NCBI RefSeq assembly: GCF_900104675.1
Contig: NZ_LT629945.1
Coordinates: 1,292,756 to 1,356,755, forward strand
Origin: Angelakisella massiliensis
Lineage (GTDB): Bacteria; Bacillota; Clostridia; Oscillospirales; Ruminococcaceae
Length of the DNA stretch: 64,000 nucleotides
Direction: 5' to 3'
This document shows positions 8,155 through 17,196 of this stretch, in pieces (the first letter of the stretch is position 1; each line of letters opens with the position of its first letter). Both the position numbers and the translations under genes were made by a program. Below the pieces are notes generated by a model. The model saw nothing but the letters and a program-made list of their open reading frames with translations. It was not told the DNA's origin and ran no database searches.

Positions 8155-8183
8155 AGTATAACCTTCCCGACTTGGAAAATCAA
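8155..8183 (-). promoter_or_regulatory. Sigma-A promoter of htpG
   Basis: On the minus strand TTGATT (8183-8178), a 17-base spacer and TATACT (8160-8155) lead directly into the CIRCE box. Confidence 0.75.
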
Positions 8184-8355
8184 GAGAAGGAAAGGGAAAT
8201 TCACAATTTTTCCATAATTTTATCCTTTCCACAGGAAAAAAGATTGTTATGATAACTTTACCTTGACGAAAAAAAGATTTCAGGCTATGCTTTTTTCAGA
8301 GGAGCTCCCCAAAACCAGGGAGCGTTTTAAAATAAAAGAAAGCAGGTGCGAGCAG

Positions 8356-9528
8356 ATGGACAACAAAGAACTGGCAATGAAAAAACATTATGAATGGCAG
8401 GGAAAAATTGAAGTGATTTCCCGGGCCGAGGTAAAGGATAAAGCGCAGTTGGCGGTAGCCTATACGCCCGGTGTGGCGGAGCCCTGCCTGGCCATTGAAA
8501 AGGATCCCAATCTTTCTTATGAACTGACTCGCCGGGGCAATCTGGTGGCGGTCATCACCGACGGTACAGCGGTACTGGGTCTGGGGGATATCGGCCCCGA
8601 GGCGGCTATGCCGGTTATGGAAGGAAAATGCGCGCTGTTCAAAACCTTTGCAGGCGTGGACGCTTTCCCCATCTGCATCGATTCCAAGGACCCGGAAACC
8701 ATCATCAACACCATTCTCCTCATTTCCAAGAGCTTTGGCGGCATCAACCTGGAGGATATTTCCGCCCCCCGCTGCTTCCAGATCGAAGCGGAGCTGAAAA
8801 AACGGTGTGACATCCCTGTTTTCCATGATGATCAGCACGGTACCGCCATTGTGGTGGGGGCTGCCTTGCTCAACGCCGTCAAGGTGACCGGCCGCAAAAT
8901 GGGAGAGCTTCGCCTTGTGATCAATGGCGCCGGCGCAGCCGGAATCTCCATCGGCAAGCTGCTGCTCCAGATGGGATTCGGAGATATTATCCTGTGCGAT
9001 ATCAAAGGCGCTCTTTATCGGGGAGCCGACTGGATGAATCCGGCCCAGGCCGAGATGGCGGAAAAAACCAACAAGGACAACCGTCAGGGAACCCTGGCGG
9101 AAGTGCTCAAGGGAGCGGATGTTTTTATCGGCGTTTCCAAGCCCGGTCTGGTAACGGCGGAAATGGTCTCCACCATGGCCAAGGACCCCATTGTTTTTGC
9201 CATGGCCAACCCTGTTCCTGAGATCATGCCTGATGAGGCGAAAAAGGGCGGCGCGGCGGTCATTGGTACAGGCAGATCCGATTTCCCCAACCAGATCAAC
9301 AATGTTCTGGTTTTCCCCGGCATTTTCAAGGGCGCTCTGGCTGTGCGGGCCCGGGAGATCACCGAGACGATGAAAATCGCCGCTGCCCATGCCATCGCTT
9401 CCATTGTTTCAGAAGAGGAGCTGCGCCCCGACTATGTTCTGCCGGATTCCTTCAACCCCCGGGTCGCTGACGCGGTTGCCGGCGCTGTAGCGGAGGAAGC
9501 GGTGCGTCTGGGGCTCAACAGAAGATAA
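8356..9528 (+). CDS. NAD(P)-dependent malic enzyme (malate dehydrogenase, oxaloacetate-decarboxylating)
   Basis: The 390-residue protein oxidatively decarboxylates malate to pyruvate and CO2. YTPGVAEPC, VITDGTAVLGLGD and PVFHDDQHGTA are the malic-enzyme substrate and metal motifs. INGAGAAGIS is the dinucleotide-binding loop of the NAD-binding domain. The length is that of the short bacterial form. The ATG at 8356 has AGGTG 7 bases upstream. An upstream TTG at 8263 would add 31 residues that look unlike the family. A weak promoter (TTTCCA-16-TATGAT, 8226-8253) precedes. The fumarase gene follows after 128 bases in the same direction, so the two probably link fumarate, malate and pyruvate. Confidence 0.93.
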   Translation: MDNKELAMKKHYEWQGKIEVISRAEVKDKAQLAVAYTPGVAEPCLAIEKDPNLSYELTRRGNLVAVITDGTAVLGLGDIGPEAAMPVMEGKCALFKTFAGVDAFPICIDSKDPETIINTILLISKSFGGINLEDISAPRCFQIEAELKKRCDIPVFHDDQHGTAIVVGAALLNAVKVTGRKMGELRLVINGAGAAGISIGKLLLQMGFGDIILCDIKGALYRGADWMNPAQAEMAEKTNKDNRQGTLAEVLKGADVFIGVSKPGLVTAEMVSTMAKDPIVFAMANPVPEIMPDEAKKGGAAVIGTGRSDFPNQINNVLVFPGIFKGALAVRAREITETMKIAAAHAIASIVSEEELRPDYVLPDSFNPRVADAVAGAVAEEAVRLGLNRR

Positions 9529-9656
9529 CAGCGGCCTTCTTTAGGGGCGGCACTTTCAAAGGATAGCAATGAGCTTCCCACACAGGGCGGCAGTCAGTGT
9601 GAAAGAGGCAGCCGGACATGATGCTGTTCCGGAAGTAACATAGAAAGAGAGCGTCA

Positions 9657-11039
9657 ATGATGGAATATCGAATTGAACACGATACCATGGGCGAGGTGCG
9701 GGTCCCCACGGACAGATACTGGGGAGCACAGACCCAACGGAGCTTTGAGAACTTCAAAATCGGCGGTGAGAGGATGCCGGTGGAGATCATCCGCGCCTTT
9801 GCCCTGCTGAAAAAGGCGGCCGCTCTTGCCAATCATCAGCTGGGACGTTTGGATGAGCGCCGGATGCAGGCCATTGTGCAGGTCTGCGATGAGATCTCCC
9901 AGGGAAAGCTGGATGAACATTTTCCTCTGGTGGTATGGCAGACCGGCAGCGGTACGCAATCCAATATGAACGTCAATGAGGTCATTGCCAACCGGGGCAA
10001 CGAACTGTTGGGGGAGAAGCTGCTCCATCCAAACGATCATGTCAATATGTCCCAAAGCTCCAACGATACCTATCCTACAGCCATGCACATTGCGGCGGTG
10101 ACAGTGATAGAGGACCACTTGCTTCCGTCCCTCAACCGCCTGGAGGAAACCTTTGGCCGGCTGTCGGAGGACTATCGGGACATTATCAAAACCGGCCGTA
10201 CCCACCTTCAGGATGCCACTCCGCTGACTTTGGGACAGGAGATCAGCGGCTGGCAGCAGATGCTGGTCCAGTGCAGGGAAATGCTCCGGGCCAGTTTGGG
10301 AGGTCTGCAGCAGCTGGCTTTGGGAGGTACTGCTGTGGGTACTGGCCTCAACGCTCCGGCGGAGTTTGGAGAGTTGTCTGCCCGGATTCTGTCGGAGCTG
10401 ACAGGAAAACGGTTCGTCACCGCCCCCAACAAATTCCACGCGCTCACCAGCAAGGATCAGATGGCCTTTGCCCATGGGGCTATGAAGGCCCTGGCCGCCG
10501 ATCTGATGAAGATCGCCAATGATGTCCGGTGGCTTTCCAGCGGGCCCCGCTGCGGCATCGGGGAGCTGTTGATCCCTGAAAATGAACCGGGGTCCTCCAT
10601 CATGCCCGGCAAGGTCAATCCTACCCAGTGTGAGGCGCTGACTATGGTGGCCGTGCAGGTGATGGCCAATGATGTAGCGGTAGGCATGGCGGCCAGCCAG
10701 GGAAATTTCCAGCTGAACGTTTTTATGCCGGTGTGCGCCTATAATTTCCTCCAGTCGGCCCGGCTGCTGGGGGATGCGATGGAATCCTTCCGGGTCAACT
10801 GCGCCCAGGGAATCAAGCCCAATCTTCCCCGAATCCGGCAAAACCTGGAGAACAGCCTGATGCTGGTGACCGCCCTCAATCCTCACATCGGTTATGAGAA
10901 CGCCGCCAAGATTGCCAAAACCGCCCATCGGGAGGGGCTGACCCTCCGCCAGGCGGCAGTCAAGCTGCAAATTTTGTCCGAAGAAGAGTTTGACCGCATT
11001 GTTCGTCCGGAACAGATGATCGGTCCGCTGAAAAAGTAA
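9657..11039 (+). CDS. fumC: Class II fumarate hydratase
   Basis: The 460-residue protein carries the fumarase/aspartase superfamily signature [11 protein letters not shown], the [11 protein letters not shown] and [11 protein letters not shown] segments, and the N-terminal [14 protein letters not shown] region. These are the substrate-site regions of class II (iron-free) fumarase, which interconverts fumarate and malate. [11 protein letters not shown] and GTGLNAP favour fumarase over aspartase, but aspartase is a close relative. Two ATG codons lie in tandem at the start. Malic enzyme upstream is likely co-transcribed. A strong hairpin follows about 20 bases after the stop. Confidence 0.92.
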   Translation: MMEYRIEHDTMGEVRVPTDRYWGAQTQRSFENFKIGGERMPVEIIRAFALLKKAAALANHQLGRLDERRMQAIVQVCDEISQGKLDEHFPLVVWQTGSGTQSNMNVNEVIANRGNELLGEKLLHPNDHVNMSQSSNDTYPTAMHIAAVTVIEDHLLPSLNRLEETFGRLSEDYRDIIKTGRTHLQDATPLTLGQEISGWQQMLVQCREMLRASLGGLQQLALGGTAVGTGLNAPAEFGELSARILSELTGKRFVTAPNKFHALTSKDQMAFAHGAMKALAADLMKIANDVRWLSSGPRCGIGELLIPENEPGSSIMPGKVNPTQCEALTMVAVQVMANDVAVGMAASQGNFQLNVFMPVCAYNFLQSARLLGDAMESFRVNCAQGIKPNLPRIRQNLENSLMLVTALNPHIGYENAAKIAKTAHREGLTLRQAAVKLQILSEEEFDRIVRPEQMIGPLKK

Positions 11040-11060
11040 GTGAATCCTTTTGGTACGAAA

Positions 11061-11095
11061 AAGGCCCTCTTTCCATCCGCTGGAAAGGGGGCCTT
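11061..11095. terminator. Hairpin terminator after fumC
   Basis: A 15-bp stem (11061-11075 with 11081-11095) has one G-T wobble. The T run (CCTTTTTC) is on the minus-strand side. It therefore terminates the minus-strand gene at 11364 best, and may also stop fumC transcription. Confidence 0.6.
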
Positions 11096-11128
11096 GGTGT
11101 GTCGAGAGAGTGGGCGCATATCCCTTTG

Positions 11129-11289
11129 AGTGTGCCGAAGGGGTTCGGCACACTTCCTGGGGGACCAAGTCCCCCAGGACACGCCGCTTGGTTCCTGACG
11201 AAACCAGCGGCGATACCCCCGGTTTTTCGCCCCGGTGGGCGCGGATCGCGGCTTGATTTTTATGATGATCGTTTTGAATTTTGTGTGCC
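11129..11289. repeat. Dispersed multi-hairpin intergenic repeat, copy A
   Basis: Consecutive hairpins lie at 11130-11153 (10-bp stem), 11156-11178 (10-bp stem, loop CAA) and 11183-11211 (GCCGC/GCGGC), then a GC-rich block. The same order and much of the sequence recurs at 54602-54774. In the second hairpin a T-A pair here is an A-T pair in the other copy, so base pairing is kept while sequence changes. Both copies end in a matching AT-rich segment (TTTTGAATTTTGT) and are followed by a separate hairpin. No open frame is convincing. It could be a MITE/REP-like element or a small structured RNA. Confidence 0.75.
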
Positions 11290-11311
11290 TAAAAAATGGT
11301 TTTTATAGTTT

Positions 11312-11346
11312 GAGGCCCTCTTTCTACTGAATAGAAGGAGGGCCTC
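11312..11346. terminator. Hairpin following repeat copy A
   Basis: A 15-bp stem (11312-11326 with 11332-11346) has one mismatch and a CTGAA loop. No strong T run lies on either side. It sits 18 bases from the stop of the minus-strand gene at 11364. Confidence 0.5.
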
Positions 11347-11363
11347 AGATTAAACAATTGATT

Positions 11364-11615
11364 TTATGATTTCAAATATCCCAACAGGTAGGCTTTTGCT
11401 GTATAGGAGGAGGAAAAGTGTACTGGTTTTTGAGTGAAATATTCCACCGCGTCATTCCATTGATTGCAGGGATAGCTCTGGGGGGAGATCTCTTTCAAAG
11501 TTTCCGCCAGCTGATGGTGAGACAGTTCGCCATATTTCAGGTCGGACAAATAAAGCAAACCCAACTGATTTGCCCAATCGTCCAACAAAGAGGAAGTTGT
11601 GCCAGAAAGTCTCAT
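11364..11615 (-). CDS. Small hypothetical protein
   Basis: This 83-residue open frame starts MRLSGTTSSLLDDW and ends in AYLLGYLKS, with a soluble, helical-looking composition, no signal peptide and no Cys motifs. A GGTGG lies just before the ATG but at short spacing. I do not recognise the family. It has its own hairpins downstream and faces away from the XRE remnant. It is kept because composition and ends look protein-like, but it may not be real. Confidence 0.45.
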   Translation of the reverse strand: MRLSGTTSSLLDDWANQLGLLYLSDLKYGELSHHQLAETLKEISPQSYPCNQWNDAVEYFTQKPVHFSSSYTAKAYLLGYLKS

Positions 11616-11772
11616 AATCCACCGCCATTCTTTCTATTATGATACATTTTTTAACCAATTATACACCTGGAGAGATCAATAATCAATTATCTTGGGTAAA
11701 TTGCGCTTTTCATTCAGGTAAAATTGTGTCCATCAGCGCCCATTTGACACAATAGAGAGGAGAAATAATGGG

Positions 11773-12069
11773 ATGAAAAAGGACCTTAACATCCAGCTTG
11801 AGGAGACAATCCGACAACAGCGGGAACTTTTAAAGCCGACCCAGGAAGAACTGGCAGAGCTGGCAGGAGCCAATTCCCTTTTTATGAGCTGCATTGAAAC
11901 GAGGCGGAAGAGGGTGTCTTTGACCACCCCGAAAAAATGATGCGAAATACGGTACCTGTCGGCGGACGAGGTTTTGCTGGGATGGCGGAAAGAGAAGCCA
12001 GAGGAAATTTATCAGCTGCTGGAATGGCTGGAACCACAGTTTCATCCTATGGCCGAGGAGATGATCTGA
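11773..12069 (+). pseudogene. XRE-type transcriptional regulator, interrupted
   Basis: GAGGAG lies 10 bases before the ATG. Codons 1-55 are a Cro/C1 helix-turn-helix (TQEELAELAG, then a degenerate MSCIETRRKRVSL). An in-frame TGA at 11938-11940 cuts the frame. Translation past it gives LSADEVLLGWRKEKPEEIYQ, the typical continuation, ending at TGA 12067-12069. The recognition-helix region has lost the usual S-x-I-E-R-G pattern. This is a decayed regulator. Confidence 0.65.
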
Positions 12070-12189
12070 ATACAGGTCAAAACTGTCGTCAGAGCCCCAC
12101 GGGAGGAAGAGAATATGATGGATTTGAGCTGAAAACATGATCCCCGCCTGATTTTTTCGGCAGCAGTAAAGAAAATATGTTCGCCATCC

Positions 12190-12218
12190 TTGATTCTGCC
12201 AATGGAAAAAGCTATGAT
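12190..12218 (+). promoter_or_regulatory. Promoter of rarA
   Basis: TTGATT (12190-12195), a 17-base spacer and TATGAT (12213-12218) lie 30 bases upstream of the GTG start. Confidence 0.6.
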
Positions 12219-12248
12219 AGAAACATAGTTTCAAGGAGATGGGAACAA

Positions 12249-13601
12249 GTGATGCAGCAGAGTTTGTTTGATCGCCCGAATATGGATGGTACCCCTTTGG
12301 CCAGCAGGATACGCCCCAGGGATCTGTCGGAATTTATAGGGCAGGAGCATCTTTTGGGAGAGGGAAAGGTACTGCGGAATCTCATTGAGCGGGATCAGAT
12401 CTCCTCCATGATTTTCTGGGGACCGCCTGGGGTGGGCAAAACCACCCTTGCCAGGATCATTGCCCGGCGCACAAAGGCACACTTTGAGGACTTCAGCGCA
12501 GTCACCAGCGGAGTGAAGGAAATCAGAGAGGTAATGGCCCAGGCGGAAAAGAGACGGCAGCTGGGGGAAGTGACCATCCTGTTTGTGGACGAGATCCATC
12601 GCTTTAACAAAGCCCAGCAGGATGCCTTTCTTCCTTTTGTGGAGCGGGGAAGCATCATTCTCATCGGCGCCACCACTGAAAATCCTTCCTTTGAGATCAA
12701 CTCGGCTTTGCTGTCACGGTGCAAGGTGTTCGTACTTCAGGCGCTGACAACTGAAGATGTGACCCGGTTATTGGCCCATGCATTGGAAGATCCCCGTGGC
12801 TTTGGAACGCGCCGGGTGGAGCTGGAGGAAGGCTCGCTGGAGCTGATGGCTGCCTTTGCCAATGGAGATGCCCGCACCGCCCTCAATACACTGGAAATGG
12901 TGGTCCTCAACAGTCCTCAGGAGAATGGTGTCATCCGGGTGACCCGGCAGGTGCTGGAGCAGTGCATCAATAAAAAGTCCCTTTTGTATGACAAAAAGGG
13001 GGAGGAGCATTATAATCTGATCTCCGCCCTTCACAAATCCATGCGCAACAGTGATCCTGACGCAGCGGTTTACTGGCTGGCCAGAATGCTGGAAGCCGGA
13101 GAAGATCCCCTGTATGTGGCAAGGCGATTGATCCGCTTTGCCAGCGAAGATGTGGGTTTGGCGGACAGCAGAGCGCTGGAGATCGCTGTAGCAGCTTATC
13201 AGGCGAGCCATTTTATCGGTATGCCTGAATGTACAGTCAATCTGACCCATGCGGTGGTTTATTTGTCCATGGCCCCCAAGTCAAACGCCTTGTATACAGC
13301 ATATGAAGCAGCCCGGCAGGATGCCCAGAAAATGATTGCGGAGCCGGTTCCATTGCAGATCCGCAACGCCCCCACGGAACTGATGAAGGAACTGCATTAT
13401 GGGCAGGGATATCAGTACGCTCACGACGCGCCGGACAAGCTGACCTTGATGGACTGCTTACCCCCCAGTCTGCTGGGGCGGGAATATTATAAGCCTACCG
13501 CACAGGGTTCTGAAACCCGGGTAAAGGAGCGTTTGGAGCAGATCAAAGAGTGGAAACGCCGTAACCGCGTTGCCGACAGAACAGAGGAGGAACAGTCATG
13601 A
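12249..13601 (+). CDS. rarA: Replication-associated recombination protein A (AAA ATPase)
   Basis: The 450-residue protein belongs to the RarA/MgsA/WRNIP1 family, a clamp-loader-like AAA+ ATPase that acts at stalled replication forks. It starts with MQQSLFDRP and the RIRPRDLSEFIGQEHLLG segment, then Walker A GPPGVGKTT, Walker B FVDEIHRF and the GATTENPSFE sensor. The C-terminal MgsA tetramerisation domain contains ASEDVGLAD. AAGGAG (12233-12238) is 10 bases before the GTG at 12249 and 13 before the ATG at 12252; either start is possible. It overlaps the next gene by four bases (ATGA). Confidence 0.95.
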   Translation: MMQQSLFDRPNMDGTPLASRIRPRDLSEFIGQEHLLGEGKVLRNLIERDQISSMIFWGPPGVGKTTLARIIARRTKAHFEDFSAVTSGVKEIREVMAQAEKRRQLGEVTILFVDEIHRFNKAQQDAFLPFVERGSIILIGATTENPSFEINSALLSRCKVFVLQALTTEDVTRLLAHALEDPRGFGTRRVELEEGSLELMAAFANGDARTALNTLEMVVLNSPQENGVIRVTRQVLEQCINKKSLLYDKKGEEHYNLISALHKSMRNSDPDAAVYWLARMLEAGEDPLYVARRLIRFASEDVGLADSRALEIAVAAYQASHFIGMPECTVNLTHAVVYLSMAPKSNALYTAYEAARQDAQKMIAEPVPLQIRNAPTELMKELHYGQGYQYAHDAPDKLTLMDCLPPSLLGREYYKPTAQGSETRVKERLEQIKEWKRRNRVADRTEEEQS

Positions 13602-14290
13602 CGATTCAGCAGCGGCTGCGGCAGCTGGCAGAAAAACAAGGTTTGGCCGACATGGGCTTTTTCCGGACCGACCATCCGGGAAGCGGGGGACTGGGTTATG
13701 GTATTACTTTGGTAGCCCGCTTATCCGATGCTGTGGTGGATGAAATCACAGACCGGCCTACCCACAGTTATTTTCATCATTATCGCACGGTTAACGCCTA
13801 TCTGGACCGTTGTATGCTGGAAACAGGGCTGTTGCTGCAGCAGCAGGGATGGCGCTATATTCCGGTGGGGGCGTCTCAAAGTATTCCAACTGCGGAGGAT
13901 CCTCACGGTTTTCATGGGCGGTTTCCCCACAAGCAGGGAGCCTGTTTGGCTGCGTTGGGAGTAATGGGTACCAACGGATTGTTTCTCCATCGGCAGTACG
14001 GCCCCAGAGTGCGCTTGGGGACGGTGTTTACCGATTGCCCTTTGGTGGGGGAGAATCCGCAGCCGTTGGAAAACAGAGTTTGTGAAAAATGTGGCCGCTG
14101 TGTTTCCGCCTGCCCTGCCAATGCCATCAAAGGGGTGGTATATCAGAGGGGTATGCCGGAAATTTCCCTGATAGATCCACAGGCTTGCAGCCAGTATATG
14201 AAACAGGCCTTTCAAAAAATTGGACGGGGAGCGGTATGCGGCATCTGCATGAAGGTTTGTCCCTATACGGGGGAAAAGGCGGTTCCATGA
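13598..14290 (+). CDS. 4Fe-4S double-cluster protein, epoxyqueuosine reductase-like
   Basis: The 230-residue product has two cluster motifs near its end, CEKCGRCVSACPANAI and CGICMKVCP, arranged like the ferredoxin half of QueG. Residues about 50-130 resemble the segment preceding the clusters in QueG-type proteins. True QueG is roughly 350-390 residues and binds cobalamin, so this short form may not be an epoxyqueuosine reductase. It overlaps rarA by ATGA and is translationally coupled. The hairpin after it ends the unit. Redox function is likely; the substrate is unknown. Confidence 0.7.
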   Translation: MTIQQRLRQLAEKQGLADMGFFRTDHPGSGGLGYGITLVARLSDAVVDEITDRPTHSYFHHYRTVNAYLDRCMLETGLLLQQQGWRYIPVGASQSIPTAEDPHGFHGRFPHKQGACLAALGVMGTNGLFLHRQYGPRVRLGTVFTDCPLVGENPQPLENRVCEKCGRCVSACPANAIKGVVYQRGMPEISLIDPQACSQYMKQAFQKIGRGAVCGICMKVCPYTGEKAVP

Positions 14291-14352
14291 TCAGGCAGAA
14301 CGATCTTTCACAGATGAGGCAGATAAAGAAAAAGTAAAAAGAAGCGGCAGGG

Positions 14353-14395
14353 GAGCATTTCTGTTATCGGGAAATGCTCCTCTGCATTTTCCGTG
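14353..14395 (+). terminator. Terminator after rarA and the 4Fe-4S gene
   Basis: A stem of about 12 bp (GGGGAGCATTTC with GAAATGCTCCTC, one G-T wobble) is followed by CTGCATTTTCC. Confidence 0.6.
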
Positions 14396-14756
14396 TGTTT
14401 TACCGCATTGAAAGTGCTTTGATGCAACGCAGTTTTAAATAGCGGCTATAATGGCTGCTGTTCAGTCCAAACTCAAGCTTATCATATGCCTTCAAAAAGG
14501 GGGAGTGCGCCCGGTTCGGCCGGTATGCCGTATATGATGGATTTCTGGAACAAATACACTGTGATTGAAATTTATAATGCAAAAGACTGTCTGCATATGG
14601 TACAATAAATGTGTTTGATGAAGGTTTTTCCAAGAAAACGGAGCAATAAGACGAAAAGTCCAAGGGCTGTCAGAGAAGGCTTTCAGGAAGAGGGAAAGCC
14701 TCAAAAATTTCGCAGGCCCGATGCTCTTGTCTTGATTCAAAAGAGAATGACAACCC
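14396..14756. other. Intergenic segment before the integrase stub
   Basis: Nothing recognisable was found. A minus-strand open frame of 87 codons (14400-14663) has no ribosome-binding site or motif I can name. The region probably represents the eroded upstream part of the integrated element whose integrase end survives at 14757. Confidence 0.4.
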
Positions 14757-14939
14757 ATGTTGTTCCGACATACCTTTTGCACTAACATGGCGAGTGCGGG
14801 TATGGATATCAAGAACTTGCAGTATGTGATGGGCCACTCCGATGTGGGGGTCACACTGAATGTCTACACCCACGCCAGCTTTGACCGGGCAGCCGAACAG
14901 ATGGCAAAAATCCTTGTGTTCTCCGCTGTGACAGCTTGA
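14757..14939 (+). pseudogene. Tyrosine recombinase (phage-type integrase), C-terminal stub
   Basis: The 60-residue frame contains LFRHTFCTNM, VMGHSDV and NVYTH, which hold the catalytic Arg, His and nucleophilic Tyr of the integrase catalytic domain. The N-terminal DNA-binding domain and the first catalytic Arg are missing, and no upstream frame supplies them. It is a relic of an integrated element. The following 170 bases have no gene. Confidence 0.8.
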
Positions 14940-15112
14940 AAAATCAGATCAAATCCGCAGTTGGTACTACACCAATTACTACACCATTTGCCGGTGAAAT
15001 TGCGTAGAAATCCGCAGATTTGCGTGGGCAGCATGGCAGCCGCCGTGAAAGGAAAACGTCCAAAAGTCAGTGATGCCAACGGCTTAAAAGCTTATGAAGG
15101 GATAGATCAGAG

Positions 15113-15571
15113 ATGACAAAAATACTGTTTGTTTGCCATGGCAATATCTGCCGTTCCACCATGGCTGAGAGTGTAATGACCTGGCTGGTCCGGCAGAGCG
15201 GAGTGGAGAAAAAATATCAGATTGCCTCTGCCGCTACCAGCACCGAGGAATTGGGCAACGGTGTCCACCATGGCACAGTGGCTCAGCTGCGGAGGATGGG
15301 GGTGCCGGTGGTGCCTCATCGGGCGGTACAGATGACCAAGACGGATTATGATCGTTACGATCTGCTCATAGGGATGGATGAATGGAACCGCAAGAATATG
15401 CTGCGTATCACAGGAGGCGATCCTGAGGGAAAAATCCACTTGCTGCTGGATTGGTCAGAACACCCCCGCGCCATTGCCGATCCATGGTACACAGGAGATT
15501 TCCAGGCCACCTGGGAGGATGTTCTGGAAGGATGCCGGAGCCTGCTGCTGGAGCTGGAGAAGGAAAGGTGA
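15113..15571 (+). CDS. Low-molecular-weight protein-tyrosine phosphatase (copy 2)
   Basis: The 152-residue protein begins MTKILFVCHGNICRS (CX5R loop, Cys9-Arg15) and ends with the general-acid motif DPWYTGD. The length is normal for the family. It shares long blocks with copy 1 at 844 (SAATSTEE, YDLLIGMD, DPWYT) but differs through much of the middle, so the two are old paralogues rather than a recent duplication. It stands alone, just downstream of the integrase stub. Likely roles are phosphotyrosine or phosphoarginine signalling. Confidence 0.92.
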   Translation: MTKILFVCHGNICRSTMAESVMTWLVRQSGVEKKYQIASAATSTEELGNGVHHGTVAQLRRMGVPVVPHRAVQMTKTDYDRYDLLIGMDEWNRKNMLRITGGDPEGKIHLLLDWSEHPRAIADPWYTGDFQATWEDVLEGCRSLLLELEKER

Positions 15572-15675
15572 GACAAAAGCTTTTCTCACCCAAAAAGATC
15601 TGGTATACTGAATGAAGTTTCAAAAAATTTTCAGCTTTTCTTATCTATAAATCTGAGATTGAAGGTGGATAACAG

Positions 15676-17052
15676 ATGGAGCGTGAACGGTTTGGCTCCC
15701 GGCTGGGCTTTTTGCTCCTTTCCGCAGGCTGTGCCATTGGAATTGGAAATGTATGGCGCTTTCCCTATGTGGTGGGACAAAATGGGGGCGGCATTTTTGT
15801 TGTGTTTTATCTGGTGTTTCTGGTGATTGTGGGAGTGCCCATTTTGACCATGGAGCTTGCAGTGGGCCGCGCCAGCAAAAAGAGCATCATCAGGGAATTT
15901 GAAACGCTGGAGCCGGCCGGTACGAAGTGGCATTGGTACAGCCCCCTGGGGATGCTGGGCAATTATGTGCTGATGATGTTTTATACCACTGTAGCAGGCT
16001 GGATGCTGGCGTATTTTCAAAAGTTCGCGGCGGGAGACTTTGAGGGCCTGTCCCCGGATGCTGTGAAGGCGGCTTTTGACCAGATGCTGGCGGAACCATT
16101 GCCCATGGCGGCCTGGATGGTGTTTGTGGTGGTCTTGGGCTTTGTCATTTGCGCTCAGGGTCTGCAAAAAGGGGTGGAGCGCATCTCCAAATGGATGATG
16201 CTGGCATTGCTGCTGCTGATTTTGATATTGGCGGTGCGGAGCGTTACTCTGCCGGGCGGCGAAGAAGGGCTGGCCTTTTATCTGCTGCCGGATGCGGGAC
16301 GTCTGGGAGAGGATGGCTTGCTGGGAACAGTGGTGGAAGCGATGAAACAAGCCTTTTTCACCCTTAGCCTGGGCATTGGCGCTATGGCGATCTTTGGCAG
16401 CTACCTGGACCGTGACCATCGACTGATGGGAGAAGCTGTGAGCATCGCGGCGCTGGATACCTTTGTGGCGGTGACTGCCGGTCTGATCATTTTCCCCGCT
16501 TGTTTTGCCTTTGGGATCAACCCCAACAGCGGGCCGGAGCTGATTTTTATTACGCTGCCCAACGTGTTCAACAATATGGCGGCAGGCAGATTGTGGGGCG
16601 CTCTGTTTTTCCTCTTTATGAGCTTTGCCGCCCTGTCCACGGTCCTTGCGGTGTTTGAAAATATTCTTTCCTGTACCATGGACCTGACCGGTATCAGCCG
16701 GACAAAGGCCTGTCTGATCAATGGCGCTCTCATCATCCTTCTCAGCCTGCCTTGTGTGCTGGGATATAATCTTTGGAGTGATTTTCGTCCTTTGGGACCA
16801 AAGACAAGGGTGCTGGACCTGGAAGATTTTGTAGTCAGCACAGTGCTGCTGCCGCTGGGTTCGCTGATCTATCTGCTGTTTTGTACCCATCGTTTGGGCT
16901 GGGGCTTTCGTGCCTGCCAGAAAGAAGCCAACCAGGGAAAGGGCTTGGCCATGCCTTCGTGGCTTCGGGGGTATCTGACCTGGGTGCTGCCGTTTTTGGT
17001 GCTGATCGTGCTGCTGTTGGGGCTTTACAGCTCTTTATCGCCTGTGTTGTGA
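15676..17052 (+). CDS. Neurotransmitter:sodium symporter (NSS) family transporter
   Basis: The 458-residue integral membrane protein has the NSS hallmark GNVWRFPY in transmembrane helix 1, preceded by AIGI. It also has the unwound helix 6 region FFTLSLGIGAMAIFGSY. About 11-12 hydrophobic helices are visible. Bacterial NSS proteins such as LeuT, TnaT and MhsT import amino acids with sodium. Tyr in the FFTLSLG region is replaced, as in many bacterial homologues with 11 helices. AAGGTGG lies 8 bases before the ATG. The amino-acid substrate cannot be read from sequence. Confidence 0.9.
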   Translation: MERERFGSRLGFLLLSAGCAIGIGNVWRFPYVVGQNGGGIFVVFYLVFLVIVGVPILTMELAVGRASKKSIIREFETLEPAGTKWHWYSPLGMLGNYVLMMFYTTVAGWMLAYFQKFAAGDFEGLSPDAVKAAFDQMLAEPLPMAAWMVFVVVLGFVICAQGLQKGVERISKWMMLALLLLILILAVRSVTLPGGEEGLAFYLLPDAGRLGEDGLLGTVVEAMKQAFFTLSLGIGAMAIFGSYLDRDHRLMGEAVSIAALDTFVAVTAGLIIFPACFAFGINPNSGPELIFITLPNVFNNMAAGRLWGALFFLFMSFAALSTVLAVFENILSCTMDLTGISRTKACLINGALIILLSLPCVLGYNLWSDFRPLGPKTRVLDLEDFVVSTVLLPLGSLIYLLFCTHRLGWGFRACQKEANQGKGLAMPSWLRGYLTWVLPFLVLIVLLLGLYSSLSPVL

Positions 17053-17196
17053 CAAAGAGCTTCTGAAGAGAGGGGCAAGTCCGGCGGCTTCCGTTTGATG
17101 GAATACGGGGGCCGCCTTCGGCTTATACAAGGACGAAAGTCTCACTACAAATCCAGCCAATGTAACAACCGGCCGGAACAGGAGGAGAAAAAAGAA

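Noticed and set aside
6371-8161. 596-codon plus-strand open frame opposite htpG
   Set aside because: It is antisense to HtpG with a hydrophobic-repetitive composition and no ribosome-binding site.
8263-8355. N-terminal extension of the malic enzyme from a TTG
   Set aside because: The extra residues do not resemble the family and the ATG at 8356 has its own AGGTG site.
14400-14663. 87-codon minus-strand open frame
   Set aside because: No family or start signal, in a region that looks like eroded mobile DNA.
15631-16890. 419-codon minus-strand open frame opposite the NSS transporter
   Set aside because: It is rich in His and Gln, the mirror of Leu/Val codons, and has no start context.
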